The notes under the pieces are model-generated. The model worked only from the letters and a program-made list of their open reading frames with translations. It did no database searches and was not told the origin of the DNA. 64,000 bases of DNA from SSF14 sp037045585 (GTDB lineage Bacteria > Actinomycetota > Acidimicrobiia > Acidimicrobiales > Microtrichaceae), in contig JBAOIR010000004.1 in NCBI GenBank assembly GCA_037045585.1, positions 141,036-205,035 of the forward strand. The letters are read 5' to 3'. Positions 19,025 to 28,620 of this stretch are shown here, piece after piece. The translations under genes were made by a program, and so were the position numbers. Every line of letters begins with the position of its first letter. Positions within the stretch are counted from its first letter, which is position 1.

Positions 19025-20491
19025 ATGGTTGATGTCGCCAGCTACGACAAGCTCTACATCGGTGGCGAGTGGGTGCAACCCAGCTCGACCAACGTCTTCG
19101 AGGTCATCAGCCCGACCTCGGGGCAGCTGCTCGCCAGCGCTCCCGAGGGGCTCGAGGCCGACATGGACGCGGCGATCGCTGCCGCCCGCGACGCGTTCGA
19201 CAACGGCCCGTGGCCGCAGATGTCCGCCGGCGAGCGCGCCGACGCGATGCAGCGACTCCTCGACCTGATCAACGCCAACGCCAACGAGCTCGCCGAGCTG
19301 ATCACCGCCGAGATCGGATCGCCGATCCTGTTCAGCCACTTCGGCCAGGTCGGCGCCGCGTCGATGGTGCTCGACTACTACGTCAACCTGACCCGCACGT
19401 TCGAATTCGAGTCGGTGCGCCCGGGCATGCTCGGGCCCGTGCTCGTTCGCAAGGAAGGTGTGGGCGTCTGCGCCGGCATCATCCCGTGGAACGTGCCGCT
19501 GTTCATCATCATGCTCAAGCTCGCACCGGCGCTCGCCTCGGGCTCGACGATCGTGCTCAAGCCGGCTCCCGAGTCGCCGCTCTCGGGCATGTACCTCGCC
19601 AAGCTCATCGACGAGGCCGGCTTTCCCCCGGGTGTTGTCAACATCGTGCCCGCCGGTCGTGAGGCGGGCGAGCATCTCGTCACCGCCCCCGGCGTCGACA
19701 AGGTGTCCTTCACCGGGTCCACGGCCGCCGGCAAGAAGATCGGTGCGCTGTGTGGCGAGCGTCTGCGCCGCTGCACGCTCGAGCTGGGCGGCAAGTCGGC
19801 CGCGATCCTGCTCGACGACGTCGACATCGCTGCGACGGTTCCCGCGCTCCTGCCCTACGGCATCATGAACAACGGCCAGGCGTGCGTCGCCCAGACCCGC
19901 ATCCTCGCCCCCCGGTCGCGCTACGACGAGGTCGTCGACGCGTTCACCGAGGCGATGGGCAACCTCAAGACCGGCGATCCGGCCGAGATGGACACCGACA
20001 TCGGTCCGCTCATCGCCGAGCGCCAGCGCGACCGTGTCGAGAGCTACATCGCGAAGGGCCTCGCCGAGGGCGCCCGGATCACCGTCGGCGGCGGCCGCCC
20101 CGAGGGGCTCGACGGCTGGTTCGTCGAGCCGACGCTCTTCGTCGACGTCGACAACTCGATGACCATCGCCCAGGAGGAGATCTTCGGCCCGGTGCTCGCG
20201 GTCATCCCCTACGACGATGTCGACGACGCCGTGGCGATCGCCAACGACAGCGACTTCGGCCTGTCCGGCTCGGTCTGGACCACCGATGTCGATGCCGGCG
20301 TCGACATCGCCCGCCGGGTCCGCACCGGCACCTATACGGTCAACGGGTTCGCCATGGAGTGGGGCGCCCCGTTCGGCGGCTACAAGAACTCCGGCGTCGG
20401 CCGCGAGCTCGGCCCCGAGGGCCTTTCCGCCTACCTCGAGGACAAGTCGATCAACCTGCCGGCCGGCTTCGAGCCCACGCTGCGCGGCTAG
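19025..20491 (+). CDS. NAD(P)-dependent aldehyde dehydrogenase
   Basis: This 488-residue enzyme oxidises an aldehyde to the acid. The landmarks are IIPWNVP, KPAPESPLSG, FTGSTAAGKKIG, the catalytic glutamate in LELGGKSAAIL, the nucleophilic cysteine in NNGQACVAQTR, and EEIFGPVLAVIPY. The length is normal. The closest-looking relatives are actinobacterial enzymes of uncertain substrate. It stands alone after ftsB, behind a TetR-type palindrome, and so is probably an inserted, separately regulated unit. Confidence 0.93.
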   Translation: MVDVASYDKLYIGGEWVQPSSTNVFEVISPTSGQLLASAPEGLEADMDAAIAAARDAFDNGPWPQMSAGERADAMQRLLDLINANANELAELITAEIGSPILFSHFGQVGAASMVLDYYVNLTRTFEFESVRPGMLGPVLVRKEGVGVCAGIIPWNVPLFIIMLKLAPALASGSTIVLKPAPESPLSGMYLAKLIDEAGFPPGVVNIVPAGREAGEHLVTAPGVDKVSFTGSTAAGKKIGALCGERLRRCTLELGGKSAAILLDDVDIAATVPALLPYGIMNNGQACVAQTRILAPRSRYDEVVDAFTEAMGNLKTGDPAEMDTDIGPLIAERQRDRVESYIAKGLAEGARITVGGGRPEGLDGWFVEPTLFVDVDNSMTIAQEEIFGPVLAVIPYDDVDDAVAIANDSDFGLSGSVWTTDVDAGVDIARRVRTGTYTVNGFAMEWGAPFGGYKNSGVGRELGPEGLSAYLEDKSINLPAGFEPTLRG

Positions 20492-20509
20492 TCCCCGCCG
20501 CGACGTCTC

Positions 20510-20619
20510 GAAACGCGTCGCGAGGTTGGCGGTCCGCCGCTCGCCTCGCGGCGCGTTTCACGTTCTGCCCGAAACGAGTCGCGAGATGAACGGTTCCGCG
20601 ATTGAATCGCGACGCGTTT
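20510..20619. repeat. Two nested inverted repeats sharing the motif AAACGNGTCGCGA
   Basis: Four copies of one motif lie between convergent genes. GAAACGCGTCGCGAGG at 20,510-20,525 pairs with 20,544-20,559 over 16 positions with one G-T pair. AAACGAGTCGCGA at 20,572-20,584 pairs with 20,607-20,619 over 13 positions with one mismatch. The first pair would form a strong hairpin with a GC-rich loop and could end transcription from both sides. The repeated sequence suggests a REP-like family rather than a plain terminator. Confidence 0.65.
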
Positions 20620-20647
20620 GGACGACGGGATGTGTGCGTGAGCGCTG

Positions 20648-21394
20648 CTACTGCAGGCCGCCCGATGCGCCGCCGTCGACGATGATGGCGGCGCCGGTGA
20701 TGAAGTTCGCCGGCTCGCTGCACAGGAACGCGGCGACCGAACCGAAGTCGGCGGCGTCGCCGATGCGACCGAGCGGGATGCCGGCGGTCTGATCGCCGCC
20801 GCCGGCGTGCAGTGCCTTGACCCGGTCGGTGGCGTGGAGGCCCGGTTGGATCGTGTTGGCGGTGACGTTGTCGCGCCCGACCTCGGTCGCCAGGTTCTTG
20901 ATGAACGACGTCGTGGCCGCCCGCGCCGCGCTCGACGCTGCGAGGTTGACGATCGGCTGCCGCGCCCCGATGGACGTGATTGCGAGCACCCGACCCCACC
21001 GTTGGTCACGCATCGCGCCGATCACGGCGTGCACCAGAGCGATGGTCGACAGGGAGTTCAGCTCGAGGGCGGCGCGATAGTCGTCGAGTGAGGTGGTGGT
21101 GGGAAGGCCCGGCGGGGGGCCTCCGGCGTTGGCGACCACGATGTCGATCGTGCCGCCCAGGCGATCCTCGGCCTGCTCGGCGAACGACACGGCGCCGTCG
21201 GGTTCGGCGAGGTCGGCGACGATGCCGACCGCGTCGGGGCCGAGCGCGGCGACGGCGGCGTCGAGCCGGTCGGGGTTCCGGCCGCACACCGCCACGAGCA
21301 CGCCTTCGTCGGCGAGCGCCTGTGCGGTGGCGAGGCCGAGACCGGCGGTGCCTGCGGCGACGATCGCCCGTCGTCCTGCGATTCCGAGATCCAC
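20648..21394 (-). CDS. Atypical short-chain dehydrogenase/reductase
   Basis: The 248-residue protein has the SDR Rossmann fold (GTAGLGLATAQAL, then NAGG, then an SxGA motif in the active-site strand). At the place of the catalytic YxxxK it reads NLAASSAARAATTSFIK, so the tyrosine and its paired lysine are absent. A subset of FabG-like SDRs has this change. The C-terminal EPANFITGAAIIVDGG is standard. Oxidoreductase activity is therefore uncertain. It faces the aldehyde dehydrogenase and is divergent from the MobA-DUF501 gene. Confidence 0.85.
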   Translation of the reverse strand: MDLGIAGRRAIVAAGTAGLGLATAQALADEGVLVAVCGRNPDRLDAAVAALGPDAVGIVADLAEPDGAVSFAEQAEDRLGGTIDIVVANAGGPPPGLPTTTSLDDYRAALELNSLSTIALVHAVIGAMRDQRWGRVLAITSIGARQPIVNLAASSAARAATTSFIKNLATEVGRDNVTANTIQPGLHATDRVKALHAGGGDQTAGIPLGRIGDAADFGSVAAFLCSEPANFITGAAIIVDGGASGGLQ

Positions 21395-21456
21395 GATGCC
21401 CTCCGGCCCCTCTGTCCGGGATTCCCCCGGGCAGGACGATGGTACCGTCGGCGCCG

Positions 21457-22473
21457 ATGACGATCGCCGCTGTGCTGTTGGCCGCCGGGGCCGGGACGCG
21501 CTTCGACGGCCCGACCCACAAGTTGTTGGCCCCGTGGGGTGCCGGTTCGGTGTTCGGGGCGGCGCTGGCGTCGGCAGCGTCGGCCGGCCTCGACGAGGTG
21601 ATCGTGGTCACCGGTGCCGTCGACCTCACCCCGGTCGTGGCCCTGGCCGGCGTCGACGCCCTGGTCGTCCGGAACGAGCGGTGGGCCGACGGGCAGGCGA
21701 TGAGCCTGCGACGCGGCATGGTGGAGGCGGCGCGACGCGGGCACGACGCCATCGTCGTCGGCCTGGGCGATCAGCCGTCGGTTCCTGCACAGGCCTGGGC
21801 CGCGGTCGCCGCGGCCGACTCGCCGATCGCCGTGGCGCGGTTCGCGGTCGGTCGCCGACCCCCGGTTCGGCTGGCCGATGCGGTTTGGACGCTCCTGCCC
21901 TTCACCGGCGATGCCGGTGCCCGCGAGTTGATCGCAGCGCGCCCCGATCTCGTCGTCGACGTCCAGGTCGACGGTGATCCCCGCGACATCGATACGCCCG
22001 CCGACCTCTGCTCCGACGCCGATCGCCAGTACGTCGAGGAGCGCCTCGGCCGCCGCCCGCGTGCTCCGTTCGCCGTGGCCGCCCGTACCGACGACGGTCG
22101 CCCGGCCGTCATCGCCAACCCGCCACTGCTCGACGACGGCACACCGATGCCCACGCGCTTCTGGCTCATCGATCCCGATCTCAGCCGCGCCATCGGCACG
22201 CTCGAGAACGCCGGCGGTGTCAACGGGGTCGAGGCCGAACTCGGCCTCGACGCGCTGGCGGTCGTGCACGAGCGTGCGTCGATCGAGCGCGACTCGCTCC
22301 TCTCGACCGACCACGTCGGCCCGCGTCCGTCCGGCGGTGTCGGGGGAACCCGCGTCGGCGTGAAGTGCCTGCACACCCACTACGCCGCGTTCCTCGCCGG
22401 CACCGGCGATCCCGTCGGTGCCTGGGTGCAGGCGCGGCTCGACGAATCATCCCACCACGGGGAGGTCCTGTGA
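21457..22473 (+). CDS. Fusion of MobA-like nucleotidyltransferase and DUF501
   Basis: Residues 1 to about 190 are a MobA/MocA-type nucleotidyltransferase, with LLAAGAGTRFDGPTHKLLAPWG at the nucleotide site interrupted by no obvious error, GLGDQPS as the metal site and DIDTPADL near the end. Residues about 190-330 are a DUF501 domain, with LGRRPRAPFAVAAR, PTRFWLIDP, LENAGGVNGVE and VGVKCLHTHYAAFLAG. DUF501 is normally a separate gene between ftsB and ppx in actinobacteria. The coding sequence is continuous and ends on the start of ppx (GTGA). Function is unknown: the first half suggests molybdenum cofactor cytidylylation or a related transfer, the second is uncharacterised. Confidence 0.88.
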   Translation: MTIAAVLLAAGAGTRFDGPTHKLLAPWGAGSVFGAALASAASAGLDEVIVVTGAVDLTPVVALAGVDALVVRNERWADGQAMSLRRGMVEAARRGHDAIVVGLGDQPSVPAQAWAAVAAADSPIAVARFAVGRRPPVRLADAVWTLLPFTGDAGARELIAARPDLVVDVQVDGDPRDIDTPADLCSDADRQYVEERLGRRPRAPFAVAARTDDGRPAVIANPPLLDDGTPMPTRFWLIDPDLSRAIGTLENAGGVNGVEAELGLDALAVVHERASIERDSLLSTDHVGPRPSGGVGGTRVGVKCLHTHYAAFLAGTGDPVGAWVQARLDESSHHGEVL

Positions 22474-23456
22474 CCCGCTACGCCGCCGTCGACATCGGCA
22501 CCAATTCCGTTCGCCTCCTCATCAGCGAGGTGGACGGTGACGGCACGACCGCCGACGAGCGGCTCATGCGCATCACGCGCCTGGGTCGCGGCGTCGACCG
22601 GACCGGTCGGCTCGATCCCGCCGGCATCGAGGCGACCATCGCTGCGCTCCGTGAGTACCGGGAGGTGATGGACCGGTACGAGCTCGCCGGCGTGCGGGCC
22701 ACTGCGACGTCGGCGGCGCGCGACGTGTCGAACCGAGCCGACTTCTTCGGTCCGGCGACCGAGGTGCTCGGGGTGGAGCCGGAACTCCTGAGTGGCGAGG
22801 ACGAGGCTCGGCTGAGCTTCCTCGGGGCGACGGCCGATCTCGATCCGCTCGACGGTCCGTTCCTCGTGGTCGACATCGGCGGTGGCTCCACCGAGTTCGC
22901 CTACGGACGCGCCAACGCCGATCGCGTCATCGAGTTCCAGGCGGGAACGTCCATCGACGTCGGGTGCGTCCGGATGACGGAGCGCTACCTCCACTCCGAC
23001 CCGCCGGGCGCCGACGAACTCTCGTCGTGCCTCTCGGTGCTGCAGTTGCACTGGGACGACGTTCGCGTCGACGTGCCGCAGGCGTTCGAAGCAGCTCGGC
23101 TGGTCGGTCTCGCGGGCACGGTCGTCAACGTCGCTGCGGTCGAATTGGGGCTCGCTGCCTACGACCGCAACGCCACGCACCACTTCGTGCTGACCAAGGA
23201 GGCGGTCGAGGACGTCTTCCGCACCTTGGCCACCGAGTCGCTCGAAGACCGTAAGCACAACCCCGGCCTCGAGGAGGCTCGCGCCGATGTGATCGTGGGT
23301 GGTCTCTGCATCCTCGTGTCGATCATGCGCACGTTCGGCTTTGCCGAGTGCCTCGTGTCCGAGAGCGACATCCTCGACGGTCTGATCGCCAGCCAGGCAA
23401 GTCCCCCAGGTGGTGGCCTTCCCCGGGTCACCGGGCCGGAGACCCCGGTAGGCTGA
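22470..23456 (+). CDS. Exopolyphosphatase / pppGpp phosphatase family
   Basis: This 328-residue protein has the ASKHA phosphate-binding motifs of Ppx/GppA: AAVDIGTNSVRLLI, TSAARDVSN, LLSGEDEARLSF and VVDIGGGSTEF. LVGLAGTVVNVAAVELG lies in the second lobe, and VGGLCILVSIM near the end. It is the short actinobacterial form lacking the C-terminal HD domain. It starts with GTG overlapping the DUF501 fusion stop, matching the conserved DUF501-ppx pairing. Confidence 0.92.
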   Translation: MTRYAAVDIGTNSVRLLISEVDGDGTTADERLMRITRLGRGVDRTGRLDPAGIEATIAALREYREVMDRYELAGVRATATSAARDVSNRADFFGPATEVLGVEPELLSGEDEARLSFLGATADLDPLDGPFLVVDIGGGSTEFAYGRANADRVIEFQAGTSIDVGCVRMTERYLHSDPPGADELSSCLSVLQLHWDDVRVDVPQAFEAARLVGLAGTVVNVAAVELGLAAYDRNATHHFVLTKEAVEDVFRTLATESLEDRKHNPGLEEARADVIVGGLCILVSIMRTFGFAECLVSESDILDGLIASQASPPGGGLPRVTGPETPVG

Positions 23457-23462
23457 GCACAT

Positions 23463-23780
23463 ATGTGGTCCCGGCGCTCACAGGTGAAGGCGGAGGTCCC
23501 CGGGGTTGCACCGGCGAACGTGGCCGGAGCGACGCTCATCGGCCGTCGGCTGGTGCTCCGGCCGTTGGTCGCCGCCGACTTCGACCAGTGGCGTGAGGTC
23601 CGCCTCCGCTGTGAGGACTGGCTCACCAAGTGGGAGCCGGCCCGCATCGAGGGGGCGCCCGACACGGTGGGTGACCGGCAGGCCTTCGCCGCCCGGTGCG
23701 GTGCTCGGACCCGCGAGATCCAGATGGGTTCGGGGTACGGGTTCGGCATGTTCGTCGACGGGTTCTTCGCCGGCGACGGC
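23463..23780 (+). CDS. GNAT acetyltransferase, N-terminal fragment (cut by a sequence join)
   Basis: From ATG 23,463 the frame gives LIGRRLVLRPLVAADFDQW and later GYGFGMFVDGFFAG, typical of the first ~100 residues of RimJ-like N-acetyltransferases. The acetyl-CoA binding half that should follow is absent. After about 23,775 the frame turns into unrelated sequence while PabB coding begins in another frame. The fragment is the last piece of the first genome segment. Confidence 0.7.
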
Positions 23781-23790
23781 CCGGGCTGCA
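23770..23790. other. Probable assembly join 1 (GNAT / PabB)
   Basis: A GNAT gene loses its C-terminal half and a PabB gene lacks its N-terminal ~100 residues at the same point. Upstream coding is nearly free of frameshifts and downstream coding is dense with them. The switch is in the GC-rich stretch around GGCGACGGCCCGGGCTGCAG. Confidence 0.65.
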
Positions 23791-25300
23791 GGGGCCGTTC
23801 GCCTGGTTCACGGTGTGTGCAACCGCCGCTGCCGTTCCGCCGATCGATCGGCTGGAAGCATCGGCACCCTCGGTGGCTGCCCTCGATCGCCTGGGTGGCA
23901 GCGACTGGTTCCGTGCCGGGGTCACCGACATCCGCGGGCGAATCGCCGCCGGCGACGGGTACCAGGTGAACCTCACCGACAGCTTCGCGGCGCCGTTCGA
24001 CGGCGACCCGCTGGCCCTCTACGCGGCGCTGGCGCGGGCCCAACGTGGCAGCTACCACGCCTACCTCGACCTTGGGGGCACGGTGATCGCCTCGGCTTCG
24101 CCGGAGCTCTTCGTGCGCTGGACGGACGGGGTGCTGGAGTCCCGGCCGATGAAGGGCACCAGGCCGCGTGGCCCGGACGCCGCCGCCGATGCGGCGCTGG
24201 CGACCGAACTGCATGCCAGCGCCAAGGATCGGGCGGAGAACGTGATGATCGTCGACCTGATCCGCAACGACCTTTCCCGCCTGGCGGAGCTGGGTTCGGT
24301 GGAGGTGCCGGAGTTGTTCGCCATCGAGCGCTACGAGACGGTGTGGCAGATGACCTCCACCGTCCGCTGCCGGCCCCGGGCGGAGGTCGGGCTCGCCGAT
24401 GTCTTCGCCGCGATGTTCCCCTGCGGGTCGGTGACCGGCGCCCCGAAGGTGGCGGCGATGCGGATCATCGACGAGCTCGAACCGTTTCCACGTTGGGGCC
24501 GTACTGCGGGGCCATCGGCTTCCTCGCCCCGCCGGCGGAGCCAGTGCGGGCGTGCTTCAGCGTGGCCATCCGCACCGCGGGTGGTGGACCGTGCCGCAGG
24601 ACGGGTGCGTTACGGCGCAGGCGGTGGCATCACGTGGGACTCCGACCCGGTGGCCGAGGATGCCGAAGCCGTCGCCAAGACCGCCATCCTGCGCCACCCG
24701 CGGCCGGTCTTCCGGCTGCTCGAGACGATGCGCTGGCACGACGGTGAAGTGTTGCGCTGGCCGCTGATCGCCGCCCGCTGGAGCGGGCGGCCGCGCACTT
24801 CGGCTACCACCTCGACTCGGCGGTCGTGGAGGCAGCGCTGGCTGAAGCGCTGCCGGCCGGCTCCGGTGCGGAGCGGGTTCGGTTGACGCTCGGGCGCGAC
24901 GGCGATGTGGCCGTGGAGCGGGCGGCGGTGGAGCCGGCGAGCGCCGTCGTCCGGCTGGTGCCGGCCGCGGGCACGATGCGCCACGACGACCCGTTCGCCC
25001 GGTTCAAGACCACCTGGCGCGCCGAGTACGACCTGTTGCGTGCGGCCATGCTTCCAGGCGTCGATGACGTGATCTGTGTGAACGAGCGTGGCGAGGTGAC
25101 GGAGACCACCGTGGCCAACCTGCTGTTTCGCTGGGACGGTCTGTGGTACACCCCACCGCGCGCCAGCGGCGGCCTGGATGGCGTGGGCCTGGCGGAGCTG
25201 CTGGCCGGCGGCCAGGTGATGGAACGGGTGCTGCGCGTCCAGGAGCTCCACCGCTGCGAGGCGCTCGCCGTGGTCAGCTCACTGCGCGGTGTCCGCCCGG
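23781..25300 (+). CDS. pabB: Fused aminodeoxychorismate synthase component I and aminodeoxychorismate lyase (PabB-PabC), 5'-truncated and frameshifted
   Basis: The chorismate-binding domain is recognisable from GPFAWFTVC on, with AAGDGYQVNLTDSF, SPELFVRW, RPMKGTRPRG, ENVMIVDLIRNDLSR, VWQMTSTV and PCGSVTGAPKVAAM. The frame shifts near 24,495, returns near 24,590 at RVRYGAGGGITWDSDP, and shifts again near 24,780. A PabC-like PLP domain follows (RAEYDLLRAAMLPGVDDVICVN, then GEVTETTVANLLFRW). The two activities convert chorismate and glutamine-derived ammonia to p-aminobenzoate. The N-terminal ~100 residues are missing at the join. The true stop is unclear because of frame errors; the end lies about where the convergent folP stop is found. 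Confidence 0.8.
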
Positions 25301-26149
25301 CGGTGCTCGCGGACGGCATCGACGACGGACAGGGCATGACGGGTGGCCCGCACGTCGTGAACGCGGACCAGGTGGGCGCCGTACAGGGCGGCGGCGCAGC
25401 AGGCGCCGACGGTGGCGGCATCCCGGTCGTGCTGGCTGGGCGGCACCTGAGAGCACGCCGAGGAACCGCTTGCGCGACGGGCCCACCAACAGGGCGTGCC
25501 CGACGGCGGCGAGCTCGGGGGTGGCGGCTAGCAGGGCCACGTTGTCTTGCACGGACTTGCCGAAGCCAATGCCGGGGTCGATGATCACCGCGCTGCGGGG
25601 CACGCCCGCAGCGACGGCGCTTTCCACCAACGTCTGCAGCCCCGCACGCACCTCCGTCACGACGTCGTCGTAGGCCACGTCGTCGCCCGCCTGGCCGGCG
25701 GTCATGGGTCGCTGGTGCATCACCACCAGCGCGTTGGCTCCGCCGGCAGCAGCCACCTCGGCCAGCCGTGGGTCCGCCAGGCCGGAGACGTCGTTCACCC
25801 AGGCCACGCCCGCTTGCAGCGCCGCGTCCGCCACCTCGGGTTTGTAGGTGTCCACCGAGAGGCAACGCACCCCGTCGGCCACCAGCCGGTGCACGACGGG
25901 CAGCAGGCGCGCCAGTTCCTCGTCGGCCGAGATCGGGGTGGCGCCCGGGCGTGTGCTCTCGGCGCCGAGGTCGAGCACATCGGCGCCGTCGGCGAGCAAG
26001 GCGTGCGCATGCGCCACCGCGGCGGCGGTGTGGAAGTGGCGGCCACCGTCGGAGAACGAGTCCGGCGTGATGTTGACCACGCCCATCACGAACGTCCGCG
26101 AGCCCCACTCCAGCAGACGGTGACCACAGCGCAGCGGAGCGGGTTGCAC
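25279..26149 (-). CDS. folP: Dihydropteroate synthase (one frameshift)
   Basis: Joins p-aminobenzoate to the pterin to make dihydropteroate. It shows VMGVVNITPDSFSDGG, LDLGAESTRPGATPIS, SVDTYKPEVADAAL, VNDVSGL, DPGIGFGKSVQDN and VGPSRKRFLGVL. Near 25,430 the frame slips, and the last stretch (DAATVGACCAAALYGAHLVR...) continues to TGA at 25,281-25,279. GTG at 26,149 gives a start before the conserved LEWGSRTFVMG. It converges with PabB-PabC, its substrate supplier, overlapping slightly at the ends. Confidence 0.88.
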
Positions 26150-26187
26150 CCGGCGCAGGCTACTGCCGGGGCACGTGCGGGGGCCGC

Positions 26188-27515
26188 CTACAGCAGCTCG
26201 GCGGCCAGGCTGGCGACCGTGCTGCGCTCGCAGGCGCTGAGCGTCACGTGGCCGAAGCAGGGCTGGCCGCCGAACGCCTGGATCAGCACCGCCAGCGTGT
26301 TGTTCGACTCGCCCAGGTACGGCGCGTCGATCTGGCTCGTGTCGCCGGTGAAGACGACCTTGGTGCCCTCGCCGATGCGGGTGAGCACGGTCTTCAGCGT
26401 CGTCGGCTCCAGGTTCTGCGCCTCGTCGACGACCACGATCTGGCGGTGCAGGCTGCGGCCGCGCAGGAACGTGACCGACTCCAGCGACAGCTGGTTGCGG
26501 CCGACGAGCTCGTCGACGAGGCGGTGCGCGTCGTGGTCGCTGCGCTGGTCGGTGAGGGCGACGATCGCGTCGTGGATCGCGGACATCCACGGGTCGAGCT
26601 TCTCGTCGAGACCACCCGGGAGGAACCCGACGTCGGCGCGGCCGACGGGCACCAGCGGGCGGTACACGGCCAGCTTCTCGTACGCCCGCTGCTCGACGAC
26701 CTGCTCGAGGCCGGCGGCGATGGCGAGCAGCGTCTTGCCCGTGCCGGCCCGGCCGTCGAGCGCGACGACGCTGACGTCGGGGTCGAGCAGCAGTTCGAGC
26801 GCGAAGCGCTGCTCCTTCGAGCGCGGGCGCAGGCCCCAGGCCTCCGGCGCGGTGTGCGGCAGCAAGCCAGTAGGTCGCCGTCGACACAGCGGGCGAGCGC
26901 GCTCTGCGAGCCGCTGCGCACATGGCGAACCCGTTCTCGTGCAGCGTGGCGCCACCTTCGACGTCGTCGGCGTCGATGTCGCCGCCGTGGTAGAGCGCGT
27001 CGATCTGCCGGTGCTCGGCCTCGACGGTGACCCAACCGGCGGAGGCCGGGTGCCCGGCGAGCGGCCGACGGGGTGGTGTTCGACGGCTTCGAGGCCGAGG
27101 TGGGCCGCCTTGATCCGCAAGGCGGCGTCGTTCGAGACCATCCGTGTGGGGGCGTGCATCGCCTGGCCGAGCGCGGCACCGATGATCCGGTTGTCGGGCA
27201 CGGCGGGGTCGAGCCCGTGCTCGGTGAGCAGGTGCCTCTGGACGCCGTTGATCTCCACCTGCAGGGTGCCCTGGTCTGCCGGATCGCCGATCGTGAACGG
27301 TGTGGCCAGCGACCCGCCCGCCTGCACCCGGTGCTCCTCGATGGTGCGCAGCGCAGTGCGAGCCGCGCCGGCCGACGTCGTCGGCACGGGTCTTCAGGCT
27401 GTCGAGCTCCTCGATGACGGTGAACGGGATGACCACGTCGAGCCCGGCGAAGCCCTGCAGGCAGCCGGGGTCGCCGACGAGGACGGAGGTGTCGAGGACG
27501 ACTCGTGTGCGCACA
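26188..27515 (-). CDS. PIN domain-PhoH ATPase (PhoH2-type), frameshifted
   Basis: The N-terminus is a PIN nuclease domain (VVLDTSVLVGDPGCL, then VIEELDSLKTR). The C-terminus is a PhoH ATPase with Walker A DGRAGTGKTLLAIAAG, YRPLVPVG, GFLPGGLDEKLDPW and Walker B IVVVDEAQN. The sensor-like GTKVVFTGDTSQID follows. PhoH2 proteins join RNA unwinding to RNA cleavage. At least three single-base shifts (about 27,380, 27,050 and 26,870) break the frame; each piece continues the expected sequence, so this looks like sequence error. GTG at 27,515 is a likely start, with GGAGGG close upstream. Confidence 0.82.
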
Positions 27516-27725
27516 CCTCCCTCCGGCGCCTCGGCAGTCACTCGGCCGGCAAGGAGATCGGTCAACGCCACTCCAATCGTTGGACCACGGTGGGAGACAC
27601 GAGCGGCGGAACGGGAACCGCTCGGCGCCCTTTGTAGCGCACGTGTCCCGAGGGGTGGTGGATGGCACCAAGTGTTCACATGAACGAGTGTTCACCGTGC
27701 CGCTACTGTGGTGCAGACTGCCGGG

Positions 27726-28212
27726 ATGGGCCAGTGCGTCTTCTGCGACATCGTCGCCGGTGTCACGCCCGCCGACGTCGTGCACGTCGACGAGGCGACG
27801 GTGGCGTTCCTCGACCGCTCGCCGGTGTTCAAGGGTCACGTGCTCGTCGTGCCGCGCCGACATATCGAGACGTTGGCCGATCTGCCGGGGGACGCAGTCG
27901 CCCCGTTCTTCGCCGCCGTGCAACGAGTGCGCGCCGCGATCCCGGCCGCGCTCGGCTGCGACGGCACGTTCGTCGCCATGAACAACGTCGTCAGCCAGAG
28001 CGTGCCGCACCTCCACGCGCACGTGGTGCCGCGGCGCCGCAAGGACGGGCTGCGCGGCTTCTTCTGGCCGCGGCTGCGCTACGGACGCGGTGGAGGCGCA
28101 GCAGTACGCATCGCTGCTTCGTGCGCAGCTCGGCGCTGCTTACGACCGCACTTCGTGTCGCACGGCACTTTGTGCAAGTGCAACAACTTCAATGCTTGTA
28201 TTCAGCGCGTGA
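27726..28212 (+). CDS. HIT family hydrolase (frameshift near the end)
   Basis: Begins at ATG 27,726 with CVFCDIVAG, then FKGHVLVVPRRH, MNNVVSQSVPHLHAHVVPRR containing the HxHxH triad, and FFWPRLRYG. These proteins hydrolyse nucleoside phosphoramidates or dinucleotides. Near 28,085 the frame shifts, and AVEAQQYASLLRAQLGAAYDR continues to a TGA at 28,210-28,212. The natural stop may be slightly earlier if another base error hides it. Confidence 0.85.
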
Positions 28213-28281
28213 ACCTGTTCGATACGCGGACGTAACAGTCCGTTACCAAGAGCAATCCGGTACCCGGAGGTATCACGTCAC

Positions 28282-28569
28282 ATGACCACCAAAGCAGAGC
28301 TGATCGACGCCGTCGCCGAAGAAGCAGGCGTCACCAAGGCCGACGCGGAGCGCACGGTCGCCGCTTTCTTCGACACCGTCGTGAAGGCCGCCAAGAAGGG
28401 CGACAAGGTTGCGTGGCCGGGCTTCGGTTCGTTCAGCACCTCGAAGTCGGCGGCTCGTACGGGTCGCAACCCGCAGACCGGCGAGCCGGTCAAGATCGCC
28501 GCCTCGACCCGCATGAAGTTCACGTCGAGCAGCACGCTCAAGGCTGCGCTCAACCCGAAGAAGAAGTAA
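28282..28569 (+). CDS. DNA-binding protein HU
   Basis: This 95-residue protein is a complete HU fold: KAELIDAVAEEAGVTKADAE, the GDKVAWPGFGSFS segment, and the DNA-contacting arm RTGRNPQTGEPVKI. The C-terminus is short (NPKKK). In many actinobacteria HU carries a long Lys/Ala/Pro tail on the same chain; here the tail is a separate gene 51 bases downstream. GGAGGT precedes the ATG at 8-10 bases. Confidence 0.95.
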   Translation: MTTKAELIDAVAEEAGVTKADAERTVAAFFDTVVKAAKKGDKVAWPGFGSFSTSKSAARTGRNPQTGEPVKIAASTRMKFTSSSTLKAALNPKKK

Positions 28570-28620
28570 TCACACCGTCCACCGCCCCCGCAGCAAGCCC
28601 CCACAACAGGAGACACTCCA

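Noticed and set aside
20492..20647. A small gene in the gap between the dehydrogenase and the SDR
   Set aside because: No frame has a start with a ribosome binding site; the sequence is dominated by inverted repeats.
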